Source of the DNA: Fragilariopsis cylindrus CCMP1102 | Taxonomy: Eukaryota > Bacillariophyta > Bacillariophyceae > Bacillariales > Bacillariaceae | DNA: 64,000 bases | Assembly (NCBI GenBank): GCA_900095095.1 | Contig: FMBT01000489.1 | Coordinates: 1 to 64,000, forward strand | Reading direction: 5' to 3' | Shown: in pieces, positions 46,442 to 58,274 of the stretch | Layout of the letters: every line of letters starts with the position of its first letter | How positions within the stretch are numbered: the first letter of the stretch is position 1 | Notes under the pieces: model-generated | What the model was told of the DNA's origin: nothing | The model's input: the letters and a program-made list of their open reading frames with translations, nothing else | Databases searched by the model: none | Program-made: the position numbers and the translations under genes

Positions 46442-49400
46442 TCATTTCATCATATTCTGTAGATAAAGTGCCAATGATCCGGACAGCGCTATATCTGTGG
46501 ACTTGACTGTGATATCAACTTTCGTTGCTCCGCCACCGAGTGGCGTAATCTTTCCGTGGACCAAAATAACGTTCGATCCACCATCTACCATCCCAGCGCA
46601 GATAGCTTCGTTTGTTGCTGCGATAGCTTCAATAGGATATAATCCAGAACTTTCACATTCTTTCATAAATATATCAAGCGATGTAACTTTTTGGGAAGTT
46701 AAAGAAATTGGGGATGTCGCTGGGCATCCACCCCAGTTACCTCCAAACTGTGCTGTGTCAATCTTAAGCGGAGCCATAACGACACCATTAAATTCGAATT
46801 TCGATGTAGAGCCACCAAATCCCTGCAGGGTATTCTCTGAGAGATCTCCTAAAAGGCCTTCGGCTGCGAATGGATCAACAAAAGTAGCTGGAGCTGGAGC
46901 GGGAATAGGGACTGTAGGTTCATCGTCATCGCTTACTGTCTCTACAAGCGGAGCAGCTTCGACAGGTGCTGCTGGGGTTGGTTGTAGTGTCATAGCCCCA
47001 AATATATCATCTACGGCAGTGGGTGCCGCAGGAGCGGCATCGTATCCACTACCAAAATCTAATAGATCAAATTCGGGCGCTGGAGCGGAAACTGATGGTG
47101 CAGCAGCCACAGGCGGCGCTGCTACTGGTACTGGTGGTGAGGGGGGCATAGCTCGAGGTGGTGGTGGTGCCGCTCCAGGAACCATTCCACCGAATAGGAA
47201 TGCTGCTTGTCGTTCCTTTTCAAGTTGTTCTGGTGTTTTTGTTGGGACAACAGGTGCTGGTGCTGGTGCCGATCCATATCCTCCATACGAGGATGGTCCA
47301 CCACCACCAAATGAGTTCGCCCTGTCTGTCTGGTACTGTGACGAATTGAACGCTGATGGTTGAGGAGAAGTCACTACGGCTGCTGCTGCGGGTTGCTGTG
47401 GAGAGGGAGCTGGGGCTGCTACAGGTTTTTTCCCCCACACGTTGGCGGCACCACGTGTGTTCAAACTCAATCCATCACCAACAGCATCTACACTGGTAGA
47501 TACCTGTGCTTGTGTTCCTGTATTGCTACCGGGTGGTAATGAAACACCCCCAGGACTTGCAACACCTCCACTTCCTCCTCCCGCGCGAGACATCATTACG
47601 GATCGGTTTATATTCGTTTCTGGCTTGGCGTATGGGGTCATTTTGAATGCACCAGACCCACTCGTATTGATAGCGCCGTAATCGTCGTCGTCGTCATCGT
47701 CGTCTTCAGGCTTTTCGTATGGCCGGGCACCATTTTCGAGAGCTTGATGACAAAAACCGTCCAGGAAGCTTAGATTGATGTCTACCTCCATATCTTCGGC
47801 CGACGCATCTACCGGCAAAATATCACCGAGATATTGTGGAGCAGTCATTAGTATTGCTTGAAATTCCAAGCAACGTTGCTGTAAATCAACGTCCTTACTA
47901 CGAGTATATTCATCGACAACAGCAGCCGCTTGAGGAGGACATGTTCCGACTTGCGCGACCAATTTGAAAACAGCCGATGTCAAGAATTTTCTCGTGGACG
48001 GTTGTAAAATAGCCTTGTTCCATTGACATAATTTAGACAGAATTTCTTCCAACGACATAGCAACACTCAAATAGGCGTATTCACCCAAACACCATGCCAT
48101 GGTCTCTAATAATATTTTAGGTAATTTCGCTGGTGGTTTGTCTTGCAACAACTGGACGTAAATTTCGATGGCTGTTGATCGAAGCATCATATCTGCCTCT
48201 TCCGATTCACCTGTTCCTTCGGCGATCAAACTCATGAGATTTTGTGCTACTTGTTGATCGACAACATCACCGGATACCTCGAAGAGTTGTGTGATTGTTT
48301 TAATGTACCAAGAGTTACTGGGTGCGTACCGTTCCGCAACACTACATACACGTGTTGTCAATTGCTTCTTTAAAAATACATCGGTTGTACCACTCAAAAA
48401 GAGTAAAGTTTATCGGTAATAAATTCAACATTAACGGGATTAGTCATCCGGTAGAGAAGGTCCAAAGTTTTCCGTTGTAATGTCTCGTCGCGATCTTCTA
48501 AGCAGTCCATTACGCTCATCTGATGTTGAGCTGCATATTGTGGATGTGTCTCGACGATCATCGCTAGACCCGTAACGCCCAGATACTTTAAGTTGTGCGA
48601 TCGAGAGTCAATGAATCTAGCAATGGCTTCGCCGGCTGCGTCCAAGAGTTTCGCATTGGGATAAATTTTCGTTATACACTTGACGCATTCGTATACAATT
48701 GCGTATCCTGCTTGATACCGACGTCGGCCTGTTTCATCGTTTCATTGAGTATTTCATACATGCCACTACTCGCCGTGGCATCGCCCTGTCCTACCATACT
48801 GAGGATACGAACAAGTCTAATTTGCATCCATGGTGCAGGTACTTTATGGTAATCAAATTCAGTAGGCAACCGATGTTCAGCAATTTGTTTCAAGATGCTG
48901 ACTAATGAAGGGATTAGTTCCTTAAACTTAACTGGATCTCTAATACAAAGATCTTCGATAACATTCAAACAGCAACCCATAACGAAGGATCACGATCACA
49001 TAAGATCTTTCGGACCTTTTCGTACAGATCATCAAAGGTAACAACATCTGGTGCCAATTGAAATAATCTGTGTAATGTAATGATAGCCTTTTTTCGGACC
49101 GTTTCACTGTCGTGTGTGATGAGTTTCGTTACCTCCCCAACAATCGCTGGAGCCATATCTGGGGTTATTAATGACGTTGCTGCCAATAAACCACCACAAA
49201 TCTCTAAAACATTCGCCGATTGCATATCACGTTGCATTTGATTGACAAGCATGAATCGGAATTCATGGTCCGGACTCAGACACGCTCCACAAACCAAATA
49301 TCCAGTTCTTTTGTGTATAATGAAGCTGATGCAGCCATTTCAACCGCCTTAATGTAACCGAATGAGGCATCGTGACCCAACATTTCTACATACAGTAGAC

Positions 49401-49596
49401 GGACTAAGTATTCTTTCGCTTTCTTTTTACTTTGTAAAGGATTTTTATGTCCTTGTGGAGTAGGCTCTAGCTTTTTTTTCAAACATTGTACTTCCTTTGA
49501 GATGATACGATCTTCCTCCTGTTTCGACTTCGATTCTCCTATCGCCTTTAAGAGTTCAAAGAACTCTTTGGATAAATTGACTCCACCTGTCGCCAT
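46442..49596 (-). CDS. AP4E1: AP-4 adaptor complex subunit epsilon
   Basis: Large subunit of AP-4, a clathrin-independent coat at the trans-Golgi network. The trunk begins SKEFFELLKAIGESKSKQEE and KEYLVRLLYVEMLGHDASFG and continues through KKAIITLHRLFQLAPD, LVSILKQIAEHRLPTEFDYH, PAPWMQIRLVRILSMVG and ITKIYPNAKLLDAAGEAIAR to SHNLKYLGVTGLAMIVETHP, DCLEDRDETLQRKTLDLLYRM and ETMAWCLGEYAYL, all as in epsilon adaptins. A Pro/Ala-rich hinge follows and then an appendage-like C-terminus. Four frame breaks (T4 at 49309-49312, near 48.97, near 48.66, and the A5 at 48396-48400) are each one base short. Adding four bases gives 3159 bp, exactly 1052 codons plus stop. No introns were seen. It is convergent with the BTB gene. 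Confidence 0.92.
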
Positions 49597-50570
49597 CTTT
49601 ACCCTTGCTTATAGTTTAAATTGTGGGACAACTGACAAAATAAATGACTTGCTCAAATTCGAATGTACAACGCCGATTTATATTGACGTGATAATGCCGT
49701 TGGGAGACTTTTTTCTGTCACGACTGACTCGTGACTGAGTAGAATTTTTGACAATTTTTAAAAGTTGGTGTTGCGAAGAGATTGCTCACCATCAGCACAA
49801 TGATGTATGTTGTATCAGCTTTAGAAAGTGGACCATATATTAACCAAAAGTAGAGAAAACAACCATACTAATAAACGTACCCAGTTACAGTAGGTCCTAT
49901 GTAATCATATGCATAGTCAATGTGCATTCCTACGAAAGAACAACACGTGTAGCGCAAGGAAATTATTTGTATGGGGTGTCTGTAGTACATTAAATTATTT
50001 GCATCTCACCATGAGGAATAAGATCTACTGAATGCAATCAGTGTCTCTATTACTGCTGATTGGCTGAGTACAATAGAGTAGTCGAAATATCTACCTAAAT
50101 TGGCGGAATAAATATGGTGGGGATATAGTAACACGGATTACTAGACAAAAGAAGCTCTCTGTTATGACCAACAATACACACCAACCAAACTGTTTCTAGG
50201 TATCCATAGAGTCATGGAATATCTTCAAAGAAGTGGTACCATGCAATATAAAGTAAAAGCTCGCTTTTTTGTATTCCTTCCCTAAAATATTGGTTGGTGA
50301 TAATTTCACACTTAACATAAGAAGATCATTATCAATTAGTTCGACAATAATTCAGAGTTTAATGAGATAAATTGTGTATTGAATAAATTCACTATTCAAA
50401 GTGACTCGTAGATAATTTATCTTTGGAGAGAGATTTTAAATCAAAACATAGATCAGCAATGTCAATGGCAAAGAAGGCACATACAAGTGACTACATCCAG
50501 CTATTTTATATGCTTCCAATATCTACTGTTAATATTATAAATATTTCTACTATCCTGATTAACTATGAGT
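49597..50570. other. Intergenic upstream of AP-4 epsilon
   Basis: AT-rich and without a recognisable gene. A 6-bp dyad TCACGA/TCGTGA (49718-49734) lies about 120 bp before the AP-4 ATG. Confidence 0.5.
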
Positions 50571-50664
50571 CTTAATTGAATCGGTCTGCCAAATCTTCGA
50601 TGGAAAAATTTTTTTTTTAAACTCTGCATGTTTTGTTCTGCTATTATTGTGCCTCCTTCTTCTC
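50571..50664 (-). pseudogene. Decayed duplicate of the prefoldin-4 3' end
   Basis: Aligns with 50681-50766, the last ~28 codons of prefoldin 4, immediately downstream in the same orientation. The degraded peptide still reads EQNMQSLKKKFFHRRFGRP against ERQAELKKLFLYGRFGKS in the gene. There is no independent start and many substitutions have accumulated, including a run of nine or ten T. Confidence 0.7.
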
Positions 50665-50675
50665 AATACGTTTTC

Positions 50676-51354
50676 TTAAGCTTCCAATTGAATTGATTTA
50701 CCAAATCTTCCATATAAAAAAGTTTCTTTAATTCTGCCTGTCGTTCTAGTATTGTTTGATTCTTCTCCGTCTAAGATTTCTAACTCTCCTGACATACGTT
50801 CAACTTCCGATTCACAATATTCAGTTGCGTCTCCTCGGACGTATCAAAGAATGATTCACCAATTAATAACATAACATTACACCCTCTGATCCCATCATAA
50901 TTCTGTCGAACGCATCGTCTAATCGTTCTAACGATTGCTGCAAGAAAGATTATTTTTTAGGATGAATCAACACGATGTATTACACAGCGGTTTGTTACGT
51001 TGTTATCGAAAGCAGTATATGTATCGTATTCGTATGTATCGTTTTAAAAAATAAATAATAATATTAAGTTGCATATACATCGGATGAGAGCACAAGAAAA
51101 TGTTGATGGTAAGTGACGATTTGATTGATCACAATACAAAGACTTATTCACGATTATTTGCATACATGCACATGCCTCTTTTGTCTCTGTTGTTCGTTTC
51201 TCTTTCCTCAAACCAATCGACTTACCTTGATGATTTTTCGTTCGTCTCTAAGTTCATGCAACCTTGCGTTAAGTCTAGCGAATTTGTTAATATTGTCCTG
51301 ATCTTCTCTCCGCACTTCCGTACTATTTTCTTCTGCTGCCGGTGTTACCATCAT
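50676..51354 (-). CDS. PFDN4: Prefoldin subunit 4
   Basis: Beta-type subunit of the hexameric prefoldin chaperone, which passes nascent actin and tubulin to CCT. Exon 1 (51226-51354) encodes a short head, VRREDQDNINKFARLNARL and HELRDERKIIK. A 288-bp GT-AG intron (50938-51225) follows. Exon 2 begins QSLERLDDAFDRIMMG and continues across frames through LLIGESFFDTSEE, ATEYCESEVERM, ILERQAELKKL and the family's terminal signature LYGRFGKSIQLEA before TAA at 50676-50678. The layout of two coiled-coil helices around a beta hairpin and the terminal motif are typical of PFDN4 (human about 134 residues; about 130 here). At least three frame breaks lie within exon 2 (about 50.86, 50.83 and 50.76 kb), so no single long open frame marks this gene. 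Confidence 0.88.
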
Positions 51355-52885
51355 CTTAGAAAAGAAGTAGTTTTTTTATGTATTCTCGATCTTTCGAAGT
51401 TAGTTATCTCGAAGGAGGTAGTAGGGTATGTCTTATGGTGGTGGTACTAGTATGTGTTAGTTGCTTTATTGTTTGTGTTGTCGATGGTCGAAAATATATA
51501 AACAACGTGATAAAAATCTTTTAGGGGTCAGTTTTTGACCCCCAAATCCCTCATTTCATATATCCCCGATATCAAATATTAATATTAATTCTACCGCGAC
51601 CTCCCACCATACCCCTCCCCCGTTTCAAATGGAGCGCAATCACCATCAGCGACCCAAGAGAATGCGTGAAGAAGAAAATACGGCACAAAAGAAAAGTTTT
51701 TGTGCCGCAACGCAATAGCCCGCCCGCCCATTCAAAAATTAATATCGCGATTGGACCTTACTCATACATACATCCTCTAATGCTCTTTGGATACACTACC
51801 CCGTAGAGTGAACAGAACTGGAATCAAATTTCTTTGGGAATCCTTTTAAATTCCATACTATATCTTTACTGTTATCTAGTTGATATCTGAACGTTATATT
51901 GGGATAAGGTAAGAACTCGAATGCTTTTTATTGCCATTTGATTTGAGACTCATCGTCGTAGACATCGTGGTGCATTTATTGAAAGTTTGGGTATCATTTC
52001 CGACCGTATCGAGCTTTATTTTTCCACAATTCCCCAATTCCACGCCCAAGCTGTAATCAATGTATTACAATTGACCTGTCCTGTCCATGTCATACTCCAT
52101 GAAGACCCTCTTCTACCTACTAGCGGGTGCCGAAACAGGCAACAACAGGGTACGACGTCGTTGATAAACAAGCATTTACCTCAATTGAAGTACTCTTGGA
52201 GTGTACTTTACTACTTTTTTGTTTCAACGCGCTGATTGCTCACTGAACTCACGAAAATGAATGAGTCGAGTCCTATTGCTTGGACTCGTGATTGAATGAA
52301 CCAATAGAATCGTTTCACGAACCTATTCCGACGTGTCATTTCATCAATTTCGCATACTGCTTGTGTGTGTCTTTTTGTTTTCCAACTGAATAATCTGTCG
52401 GCGCGGGCCCCTTCTCCTCGATTTTTGACTTCAACAAAAAAATACCCATAAAACGTCGTTACTATTTCGCACCACTCGTCACATCATCATTAGATAGTAT
52501 CTCGTTGATGATGATCATTCGTATGATCTTAAGGAGTTATTTTCTGATTGATTTGAAAATAATAGAGGAAAATATTCATTTGAAACAAACACAATACACT
52601 TTCAACTTATACCAATTACTTCCCATCTTTGTCCTGATAACCATATACGTTGATTTTCTTTTACATTACAGACGGTAGACGACGACACAGAACTCACAAG
52701 GATCGACGAGAATGTTGCCTCTTTCTATGATGCACAACAACGTTTCCCAAGAACCCATCGACGCGAGTGAGAGGATGGGGAGATTGCTGAGGAAGTTAAT
52801 GTCGCAGCAGTTATGGTGATACTGATGCTAATGCTGTTACGGACACCGTAGCACAATTAACAACGACGAGAAGAAGGATGTAGAA
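51355..52885. other. Divergent intergenic region
   Basis: About 1.5 kb between prefoldin 4 and SIN3. It contains an inverted repeat at 51681-51707 (CGGCACAAAA and complement, loop of seven bases) and a CGAGTCC/GGACTCG dyad at 52267-52288. A possible acceptor (acattacag) lies at about 52663-52671, so the SIN3 transcript may have an upstream non-coding or short coding exon. No gene was recognised. Confidence 0.5.
51681..51707. repeat. Inverted repeat, 10-bp perfect stem
   Basis: CGGCACAAAA at 51681-51690 and TTTTGTGCCG at 51698-51707 with a short A-rich loop. On the plus strand it ends in a T run before the second arm, so it is not a classic terminator. Function unknown. Confidence 0.7.
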
Positions 52886-54013
52886 ATGACGGATGCTGGC
52901 GCTAATGTTTCCTCTGCTACTCCACCAAACAATATTAATCATGATACAGATAATAATAATATTAATACCACAACGCAGTTTGTACAACAGGAAGAAGAAT
53001 TGCCACCAACAAAGCCTGAGCCTGAAGAACAACAGATGCAAACCAAGGAGGAGGAACCTGAATCACCTCCTGTACAAATGGATACAACTGAAAATACCTC
53101 GGTGGAAGATCATGACCCTGTTGTGACAAATACAGCGACAGCAGAAGAGGAAAAGTATATTATTGCGTCGTCACCGCCATCACCATCACCAGAACAACAG
53201 AATGGGGATACGGCAGTGCATCCTTATAAACCTGATAGTCCTACCAAAGAAGAATTTATTGCTCCTGAGGATCCTTCTAAAGAAGAATCTATTGCTCCTG
53301 CTGAGGTGGACCCCGTCGAAGTTCCGACCAAGCCTTCCACTCCTCTAACGGAATCTAATATGGTGACAGAAGAAGAACACCACCGGAGTCTGATAACATT
53401 GGTGGCAGACACAGCCGACACGACGGAAAATACGACTACTACCACCACCACCACCGAGGTTTCCGCACCTCCTACTACCACGGCGGCGGTCGAAGGTTCG
53501 GAAGATGGAGAAATTACTGGTACGGAAGCAGATAAAGGGAGGAATATATCGTCAGCGTCATCTCAAGCAGAAGAAACCATCCCAAAATTTGACGCCGACG
53601 CTACTAGTACGTCAGCGGCATCTCTGACCACTAAAGCTCCTTTGGTCGATTCTGGTGATGTTACGGAGGAGCAGAAGCCGATCAATACTTCACCATCACC
53701 AACACCCCAATCTCAACCACAACTGCCTCAAGGATCGGGATTCCAATTAGGAGAGGAAGGATCCGCATCTAATCAGAGCGGAAAGGAGGTAGAAGATAAG
53801 GTGGACGATGTCGCCGTCGATGCTACCACAAATGATCCCGTTGTGGCCTCGCTTGACGATGGAAAGGAACCGTCTTTGGCAACAAAAATAGCAGAAGATG
53901 TTCCAGTACAAGAGTTTACGTCCAAACCTTCTAGTGAGAACGGTGGCAAACCTTCTGATGAGAACGATGATGTCGAGATGACTGTCGAGAAGCAAGATCA
54001 ACACGTGACATGA
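52886..54013 (+). CDS. Acidic disordered protein, probably the N-terminus of SIN3
   Basis: Encodes 375 residues, rich in Glu, Pro, Thr, Ser and Asp (for example PPTKPEPEEQQMQTKEEEPE), without folded domains, membrane segments or cysteines. Its TGA (54011-54013) overlaps the ATG of the SIN3 frame (54010) as ATGA. Bicistronic overlaps are not expected in this lineage, and single-base breaks are frequent in this window. The simplest reading is therefore one gene in which a missing base between about 53980 and 54013 separates a long disordered N-terminus from the Asn/Gln-rich and PAH-containing part. The alternative is a separate small gene ending at the SIN3 start. Confidence 0.55.
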   Translation: MTDAGANVSSATPPNNINHDTDNNNINTTTQFVQQEEELPPTKPEPEEQQMQTKEEEPESPPVQMDTTENTSVEDHDPVVTNTATAEEEKYIIASSPPSPSPEQQNGDTAVHPYKPDSPTKEEFIAPEDPSKEESIAPAEVDPVEVPTKPSTPLTESNMVTEEEHHRSLITLVADTADTTENTTTTTTTTEVSAPPTTTAAVEGSEDGEITGTEADKGRNISSASSQAEETIPKFDADATSTSAASLTTKAPLVDSGDVTEEQKPINTSPSPTPQSQPQLPQGSGFQLGEEGSASNQSGKEVEDKVDDVAVDATTNDPVVASLDDGKEPSLATKIAEDVPVQEFTSKPSSENGGKPSDENDDVEMTVEKQDQHVT

Positions 54014-57000
54014 ACAATCACAATATGAACAACCATAATATGAACAGTCTTTTATCGAAGATTAATAATTCGTCGACTGAGAGTGCCTCCACAGCGGCGG
54101 CCTCTAATGCTGCTTCGCAAGATTCTCAACAGCAACATCAACAACGGCCACCAAGTTTCAATAATTTTCAACAACAGCAGCAGCCTATTTCAAGGAGTAA
54201 CTCGAATGATGGAGTAGGACCTTCCGGTGTTATGGCTGTTATGAATAATAATGGCGGCAATCCTCTTGGTCTATCTACGGGTGGTATGCCGATGCCAGGT
54301 ATGAATAATGACGGTAAATCCAATTTCTTTAATAACATGGCCAATAATGATATGAACAACAATAGTGGTCAACATGCGGGGTCACATCAGCCTGTACGAC
54401 CTCCGCCACCGATGGGACCTATGGGTGGGATGAGGGAGCTCCGTGTGGAAGATGCCTTGCTCTATCTTGACGATGTGAAGAGAGAATTTGGCGGCAAACC
54501 TCGTGTCTACAATGAATTCTTGGCCATCATGAAAAATTTCAAGAGTCAAGAAGTTGATACACCCGGTGTCATCGCCCGTGTATCTAAATTATTTCGTGGA
54601 AATAATCACTTGATTTTGGGATTCAACAAGTTTTTACCTGACGGATACAAAATTAGTATGGAAGATTTGAGACAAATGGATCAGGCCTATGCACGGGAGG
54701 AGGAGATTGTGCGACAACAGCAGGCAGCCATGGCTGCTAAAGGGCAACATCAGCAACATGAACACCAACAACGTCAACAGTTCGAGGCTCAGATGCAACT
54801 ACCACAGCAAAGATTATTAGCAGAGCGACAAATGCAACAGCAACTCCAGCAGCAGCAACAGCAACTACCACCCTCGCATATGGCTGGTCCCTTGTCTCAG
54901 CAACTTCAGCAGCAGCATCAACCACCGATCCAGGATGTGCAGATGAAACAAGCACAAGCAAATCGACAACGGATGCAAGTTGCCACGGATTTACAAGAGC
55001 AACAGCGCCAACAACAGGCTATCCCAAAGCCTCCGAAACAACCAAAACAAGGGGGCAAAGCGGGGAAGAGCCGCAAAGTACATGATGTTATTCCACCGCA
55101 GCAACAGCAACAACCGCAGCAACCACCACCGCAACAACAGCCTCAGCAAATACAGCAGCAAAATCAACCGCATCAAGCTGTCGAATTCGACCATGCTATT
55201 TCGTATGTGACTACGATCAAACGAAGGTTTGCGAATGATCAAAGTACTTACCATTCCTTTTTGGAGATTCTTCACACCTACCAAAAGGAACAACGAGGAA
55301 TCAAGGAAGTCTTGGAACAGGTTGCGCACTTATTTCAGGATCATCCAGATCTTTTGAAGGAATTCACCTTCTTCCTACCCGATGCTGTCCAGGAGCAAGC
55401 AAAAGAACGATTGCACCGTGCTGCAGCTGAATCTGAAAGTCGTCTATCTGCACAAAAAGATAAGAAGAATAAGCAACTTCAGGGTTCCTCAAAGGAGATT
55501 GTCGACATGACGGAGCATCCAATACCTGTCGATCAAACCGAGGCACGTGGGCAAAAGAGATACCACAAGGATGTACAGGAAGCTCCAGTCGTAATCACCT
55601 ATCCTCAGACTCCGGAGACCTTCGTGTATAATTCGGCAGTAGAACGTCAATTCTTTGATGCTGCCAAAGAAGCCCTTGCATCGTATACTCGTGATGGTGG
55701 TCAGGCATGGGCAGAATTTATGAAGTGTCTCGACATGTACGCACAGGAATTCTTTCTAGGAGTGAAATGCTTAATTTTGTTGAGCCACTTCTTGGTAAAC
55801 GAAACAATAAACTCTTTGAAGAATTCAAACGTATCCTGGCCGCGGCTGGTGGCCAAGGGACGAATACGGTCCCTTCGATGGAAGATTCTTGGTACTCTGT
55901 TCCTTTATCAGAGATCGATTTTAGTAGGTGTCGTCGATGCAGCCCATCATACCGCGCCTTACCACGTGATTATCCTGCCCCTCCATGCAGCAAAAGAAGC
56001 GACGAAGAAAGGATGGTTTTAAACGACGTATGGGTTTCTCTTCCTGTTGGAAGTGAAGAGAGTTATACCTTCCGTCACATGAGAAGGAACACGTACGAGG
56101 AGACTCTTTTCCGTGTCGAAGATGAACGATTTGAGATCGACATGACAATCGATAGCAATCTTTGCACTCTGGCACTCTTGGAGCCATTTGCACAGGAAAT
56201 GGCACAACTCTCGGGAATGATGGTCAGATGCAGATCGACAAAGAAAACGAATCGAAAACCAATATGGAACAAAAGGGACTCGGCGGGAAACGTTTTCGGT
56301 ATACGTTCGATCCAACTATTTTGGGTGTCATCCATCGAAATTCTATCACTCGTATATACGGTGACATGGTGCAGAGATGCTAGAGTTGTTGAAAACTAAT
56401 CCTTCTGTGGCTATTCCTATTGTAGTTGATCGTCTCAGGCAAAAGGACGTTGAATGGCAGAAGGTCAGAGACCGACTCAATCGTCACTGGAAGGAAATGG
56501 CAGAAAACAACTATTATAAGAGTCTCGATCATCGAAGTCTTACATGGAGAACCACAGACAAGCGAGCGATCAGTAATCGGACGCTTCTTACCGATATTAA
56601 GGATAGAGCGGCTAACGACGGGATGAAAGTGAAGCAGCGCTTCAGGTTCGTATTGACAAGGCAAAGAAGAGCACGGATTATTCTTTGAAGTTACTATGGG
56701 CAATGCGTTCCTTCAAAAAATTGATCTTTCCGTACTACCGAAACCAGATCGGAGACTTTTACACCGGACATGAGTCTCATGTACGAGGATACTGCTTGGG
56801 TTCAAAAGGATGCATACAGAATACTTTCTTTTGCATTGGAGAGGGGTTCCATATCCCCGACCGACAAGGAGAGGTGCCACCGTCTTTGGACTGAGTTCCT
56901 TGGACCTTGGTTCGACTTAAACCTAAACTGGATGTTGACGCCAGCAGTTAATTTCCAAGAAACAAAGACGTCGTCGTCCAAGATTCCACGGGTCGTCAGT

Positions 57001-58053
57001 AAAGACGATAACAGCCCAGAGGAGGATGAAGAAGAAGAAGATAGTCTCGACGAAGAAGGTGAAATCAATTCCAGAATTGTGACGGAAACTGTCCGTGATG
57101 ATGAACATGATTGTGATGATGATTGCGACTCACCTACTCATATGGATCATCATCCGCTTCCTGCGGGTTCAACTGTTACTACAATTTACGGAGAAGGTCG
57201 TATTATGAGCTGCCGCACCGATATATACGTTGTGAAATTGGCGTTTGGGACCGCCTATCTGCGACCTAGTGCCGTTCTTTGTTCTGTTCTTGCAGCCGAA
57301 AAATCTGCGTATACCACACAGCGAATGGATGACGACAATACGAAATTGGATCGTCCGAACGACAAACTTATGATTGGTACCCAAAGTCTTTACTTGTTCT
57401 TTCGGCTCCATCAAATTCTTTGTCGTCGCATTGGCATAGCAAGGAAACTTGCTTTTGAAGTAAAAAATGACCCGTCGTTGCAAACATTAGTCGAGCAAAT
57501 GCCCGGTCAATACGGTAGCGGTGCCGCTGCGGGTAAAAGACGATACGATGCATTCTTGTCGTTGGTATACGCACTACTCGATGGTGGAACTGGCGGGGCT
57601 GCAGAGGGGGGTAAATTTGAAGATCGTGTTCGATCATTGTTGGGACACGGGGGTTACGAACTTGCTACTATGGACAAGTTGATTTCTCATATTTTGAAGA
57701 ATATCCAATCTATGGCAAATGATGATACCATGTGGAGTCTGGTGCAGCTATTCCGTCGTCATCTCGATGCAGGTGGATTCAAGCCCGAGGCATTCCGTCA
57801 GGAAGCAGCATACCTATCAGATGGGGAACACATGTATGCCTTCCAGCTCTGCCCGATCCACAAAGATAGAGGGGACAAATCTGTCTTGTACGTGGAGAAT
57901 TTGGGTGTCATTGTTGGATCGGAAGAGGAAGATTCATTACCATCGGATCCTCCGTCGAAGAAACAAAAACAAAAGAACCAATTTCAAAGAGACAGAAACG
58001 ATGATATTTTCTTTGTCTATCAAAATACAATACATACATATAATAATATTTAG
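54010..58053 (+). CDS. SIN3: SIN3 transcriptional corepressor scaffold
   Basis: SIN3 bridges DNA-binding repressors and class I histone deacetylases. Paired amphipathic helix domains are clear: PAH1 (LRVEDALLYLDDVKREF to NKFLPDGY, about 54440-54660) and PAH2 (FDHAISYVTTIKRRFA to FTFFLPDA, about 55185-55390), separated by long Gln-rich tracts. A third helical repeat precedes the HDAC-interaction region, which reads across frames as CSPSYRALPRDY, VLNDVWVSLPVGSEE, YEETLFRVEDERFEIDM and DPTILGVIHRNSITRIYGD. RQKDVEWQKVRDRLNRHWKE and NYYKSLDHRSL follow. The C-terminal Sin3a_C-like part (56770-58053) includes a YGEGRI...YVVKL...AYLRPSAV beta motif not expected in animal SIN3. Frame breaks lie near 55.75, 56.21, 56.38, 56.65 and 56.77 kb. 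It is convergent with the glutaredoxin gene. Confidence 0.92.
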
Positions 58054-58274
58054 TGAATTTAAAATAATTAAAAAATAATGTTTTTAATAGGAAAATAATG
58101 ATGTGATTTCGCTTCGTCGACACATTTAAAAAAAGAAGAGCTTTAGGCAACATTTTTGATAAGAAAGGAAATATCATCGTATGAATAGATTTTATATATA
58201 TATTTTAATTTCTATTTTATATCAAGTATTCCAAGTAAGTTACGGTAGCAATTAATTAACGTTATTTTTATTTT

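Noticed and set aside
51681-51707. Inverted repeat as a transcription terminator or transposon end
   Set aside because: No T tract follows it, no second copy or target duplication was seen, and eukaryotic genes do not use this terminator type.
54010-54013. ATGA overlap as a bicistronic stop-start pair
   Set aside because: A lost base is the simpler explanation in a window with dozens of one-base breaks; kept only as a point to test.
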